Below are positions 62,349-64,000 of a DNA stretch of 64,000 nucleotides, piece after piece (position 1 is the stretch's first letter; each line of letters begins with the position of its first letter). Location of the stretch: the NCBI RefSeq assembly GCF_000474945.1, contig NZ_KI440836.1, positions 357,917-421,916 on the forward strand. The letters are read 5' to 3'. The position numbers and the translations under genes were made by a program. The notes below the pieces were generated by a model. The model did not search any database, was not told the DNA's origin, and saw only the letters and a program-made list of their open reading frames with translations. Origin of the DNA: Solimonas soli DSM 21787. GTDB taxonomy: Bacteria; Pseudomonadota; Gammaproteobacteria; Nevskiales; Nevskiaceae.

Positions 62349-63320
62349 ATGCTCGCCGGAATACTCTACGCGCTCGCCGCCGGCCTCATGTGGGGCCTGG
62401 TCTTCGTCAATCCCCTGCTGCTGGCGGACTATCCGGCGGCGCTGCTGTCGGTCGGCCGCTACCTCGCCTTCGGCCTGCTCGCGCTCGGCCTCGCCTGGTT
62501 CGACCGCGCGACGCTGCGCCGGCTGCGGCGCGCCGACTGGAGCGAGGCCCTGAAGCTCGCCGCGATCGGCAACCTGCTCTACTACCTGTGCCTGGCCAGT
62601 GCCATCCAGCGCGCCGGCGCGCCGCTGCCGACCATGATCATCGGCACCCTGCCGGTGGTCATCGCCATCTGCGCGAACCTGCGCGACGCGCGGCGTGACG
62701 GCCGCCTGCCCTGGGCGCGGCTGGCGCCCTCGCTGCTGCTGATCGCCGCCGGCATCGCCTGCGTCAACCGTGCCGAATGGCAGGCGCTGCGCGCCGCGCC
62801 GCACGCCGATCCCGGACCTTACCTCTCCGGCGCGCTGCTGGCCGGCGTCGCCGTCGCCTGCTGGACCTGGTATCCGCTGCGCAACGCCGACTGGCTGCGC
62901 CGCCATCCCGACCGCAGTCCGCGCGGCTGGGCGACGGCACAGGGCCTCGCGACCCTGCCGCTGGCCCTGCTCGGCTATGGCCTGCTGTGGTTGTTCATGC
63001 CGGCGCTGCGCGCCGATTTCGCGATGCCGCTCGGCCCGCGGCCGCTGTTCTTCGTGGCGATGATGCTGGCGATCGGTCTGTGCGCGTCCTGGCTCGGCAC
63101 GCTGTGCTGGAACGCCGCGAGCCAGCGCCTGCCGACGGCGCTCGCCGGCCAGCTGATCGTCTTCGAGACGCTTGCCGCGCTGGCTTACGCCTATCTGCTG
63201 CGGCGCGAATGGCCGCCGGCGCTGACCCTGCTCGGCATCGCGCTGCTGGTGTGCGGCGTGCTGTGGGCGACGACGCGCCTCAAGCCGCCGCCGCCGCCGG
63301 CGACGCTCAGCGAGCCGTAG
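62349..63320 (+). CDS. EamA/DMT-family transporter (second)
   Basis: A 323-residue ten-helix inner-membrane exporter of the EamA superfamily, distinct from the two others in this window. It opens MLAGILYALAAGLMWGLVFVNPLLLADYPAALLSVGRYLAFG and has the second-repeat QLIVFETLAALAYAYLLRREWPPALTLLGIALLVCGVLWA motif. The periplasmic loop after helix 5 (residues about 140-165) is longer than usual. The substrate is unknown. Its stop overlaps the convergent TraB/GumN gene by 14 nt. Confidence 0.87.
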   Translation: MLAGILYALAAGLMWGLVFVNPLLLADYPAALLSVGRYLAFGLLALGLAWFDRATLRRLRRADWSEALKLAAIGNLLYYLCLASAIQRAGAPLPTMIIGTLPVVIAICANLRDARRDGRLPWARLAPSLLLIAAGIACVNRAEWQALRAAPHADPGPYLSGALLAGVAVACWTWYPLRNADWLRRHPDRSPRGWATAQGLATLPLALLGYGLLWLFMPALRADFAMPLGPRPLFFVAMMLAIGLCASWLGTLCWNAASQRLPTALAGQLIVFETLAALAYAYLLRREWPPALTLLGIALLVCGVLWATTRLKPPPPPATLSEP

Positions 63321-64000
63321 GCGGCGCTGCCTCGACGGGCGCCGGCGCCTCGCCCTTCAGCTCCACCGCCTGCGTCGCGCCGTAAGGTCGCACGTCGAAG
63401 CCGCGCTGGCGCAGCGCCGGCACCAGGCCGTCGGGGCCGACGAGATGGGCGGCGCCGACGATGACGAACTGTGGCTCCGGCCGTTGCAGCCGCGCGCCCA
63501 GCGCGGTCAGCCAGTTGCGGTTGCGCTCGGCGAGCAGGCGTTCGTAGAGACGCGGGTGCTCGCGCTGCATGTCGGTGACCAGCGACTCGACGAAACTCCA
63601 GTCGCCGTTCTGCCAGGCCCTGAACAGCGCTGCGGGCTGCTCGTCGGGATCGCTGTCCTCGTCGAGCGTGGCGGTCAGGAACTCGCGACCGAGCTCGGCG
63701 CCCATGCCGGCGAACAGCTTGAGGTGATCGCGCGGCGCCTCGAACCAGGTGATGGTCTTGTTGTCGGCCGCGGCGCGCGCGTAGAAATGCTGGTCGAGGC
63801 CGAGCGCCGCGTCGAAGCCCTGCGCCTGGAAGCTGAAGACGTCGAGCGTCATCGCGCAGAACCAGGCCGCGTAGGGATCGCAGATGTTGTCGGGCAGGCC
63901 GTACTGGCGGGCACGCGCCTGCACGCGGGCGTACAGCTCCGGCGAGACCTCCTCGTGCAGGTTCTTGCTGCGCGCCACGGCGAGCAGCTCCTTCTGCATT
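63307..64000 (-). CDS. TraB/GumN-family protein, cut by window edge
   Basis: The C-terminal 230 or so residues of a TraB/GumN-type protein; the 5' part lies beyond the right end of the window. Family signatures are GLDQHFYARA, WFEAPRDHLKLFAGM, the RNRNWLTALGARL segment and QFVIVGAAHLVGPDGLVPALRQRGFDV, which carries the conserved Gly-x-x-His. TraB proteins are periplasmic or membrane-associated metal-dependent peptidase-like proteins (the Tiki superfamily). The C-terminal 20 residues are Ala/Pro-rich. The stop overlaps the convergent exporter gene. The Met near 63999 is probably internal rather than the true start. Confidence 0.85.
   Translation of the reverse strand, partial: MQKELLAVARSKNLHEEVSPELYARVQARARQYGLPDNICDPYAAWFCAMTLDVFSFQAQGFDAALGLDQHFYARAAADNKTITWFEAPRDHLKLFAGMGAELGREFLTATLDEDSDPDEQPAALFRAWQNGDWSFVESLVTDMQREHPRLYERLLAERNRNWLTALGARLQRPEPQFVIVGAAHLVGPDGLVPALRQRGFDVRPYGATQAVELKGEAPAPVEAAPPTAR

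Overview
The window looks like a chromosomal core-genome segment from a very high-GC gammaproteobacterium (about 70% G+C by eye). The gene neighbourhoods polA / engB / cytochrome c4 / dsbA, waaA with an LpxL-type acyltransferase, lptM-lysA and tamA-tamB are gammaproteobacterial. The fused isobutyryl-CoA mutase, several acyl-CoA enzymes and three GGDEF proteins would suit an aerobic lipid- or hydrocarbon-using lineage such as Nevskiales/Solimonadaceae; that placement is inference. I see no rRNA, tRNA, CRISPR array, prophage or intact insertion sequence.

Layout. 1-5.3 kb: a Rap1a/Tai-like small exported protein, a thioesterase and a NUDIX hydrolase, then a leftward lysR / acetyl-CoA hydrolase / hypothetical group. 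5.3-9.7 kb: pyruvate dehydrogenase aceE-aceF without a linked lpd. 9.8-17.4 kb: hotdog thioesterase, SH3/coiled-coil protein, EamA exporter, M1 aminopeptidase, a small lipoprotein, a cytochrome b561 / YceI / YceI group and an AraC-type regulator. 17.6-24.4 kb: icmF, a SnoaL-like protein, an enoyl-CoA hydratase with an extra N-terminal domain, a diguanylate cyclase and an ACP phosphodiesterase. 24.4-31.9 kb: a CHASE-PAS-PAS-GGDEF-EAL protein, an isovaleryl-CoA-dehydrogenase-type flavoprotein, an unusual SDR, a degenerate PAS-GGDEF protein and a DUF2147 protein. 32-40.3 kb: RarD, a ClpP paralogue, a ligase-associated exonuclease, waaA, lpxL, then a murein group (TPR protein, L,D-transpeptidase, M14 peptidase). 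40.3-52 kb: dsbA, cytochrome c4, engB, a tripartite RND efflux operon, two tandem small RNA genes and polA. 52-64 kb: lysA, lptM, an esterase, a MocR-type regulator, tamB, tamA, a GST, a second EamA exporter and a TraB/GumN protein cut by the window edge.

The most interesting element is at about 48.74-49.11 kb. Two near-identical tandem transcription units run leftward just downstream of polA. Each has an RpoE/AlgU-type promoter (GAACTT, 16 bp, then TCAAA or TCTAA) behind an AT-rich block, a C/U-rich body with stem-loops, and a strong intrinsic terminator whose stem covaries between copies. The polA-engB interval is where Spot 42 lies in enterics and the sigma-22-dependent ErsA lies in Pseudomonas, so these are probably a duplicated envelope-stress small RNA of that positional class. 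Here an RND operon separates the sRNAs from engB. Envelope genes dominate the right half (waaA, lpxL, lptM, tamAB, dsbA, L,D-transpeptidase, RND pump) and are natural candidate targets, but that is inference.

Other noteworthy structure: two inverted copies of a palindromic element behind lpxL, a 122-bp nested hairpin between convergent genes at 30.1 kb, a dispersed inverted repeat behind aceF with a decayed relative upstream of the SDR gene, and an intrinsic terminator lying inside the signal-peptide codons of the M14 peptidase gene.
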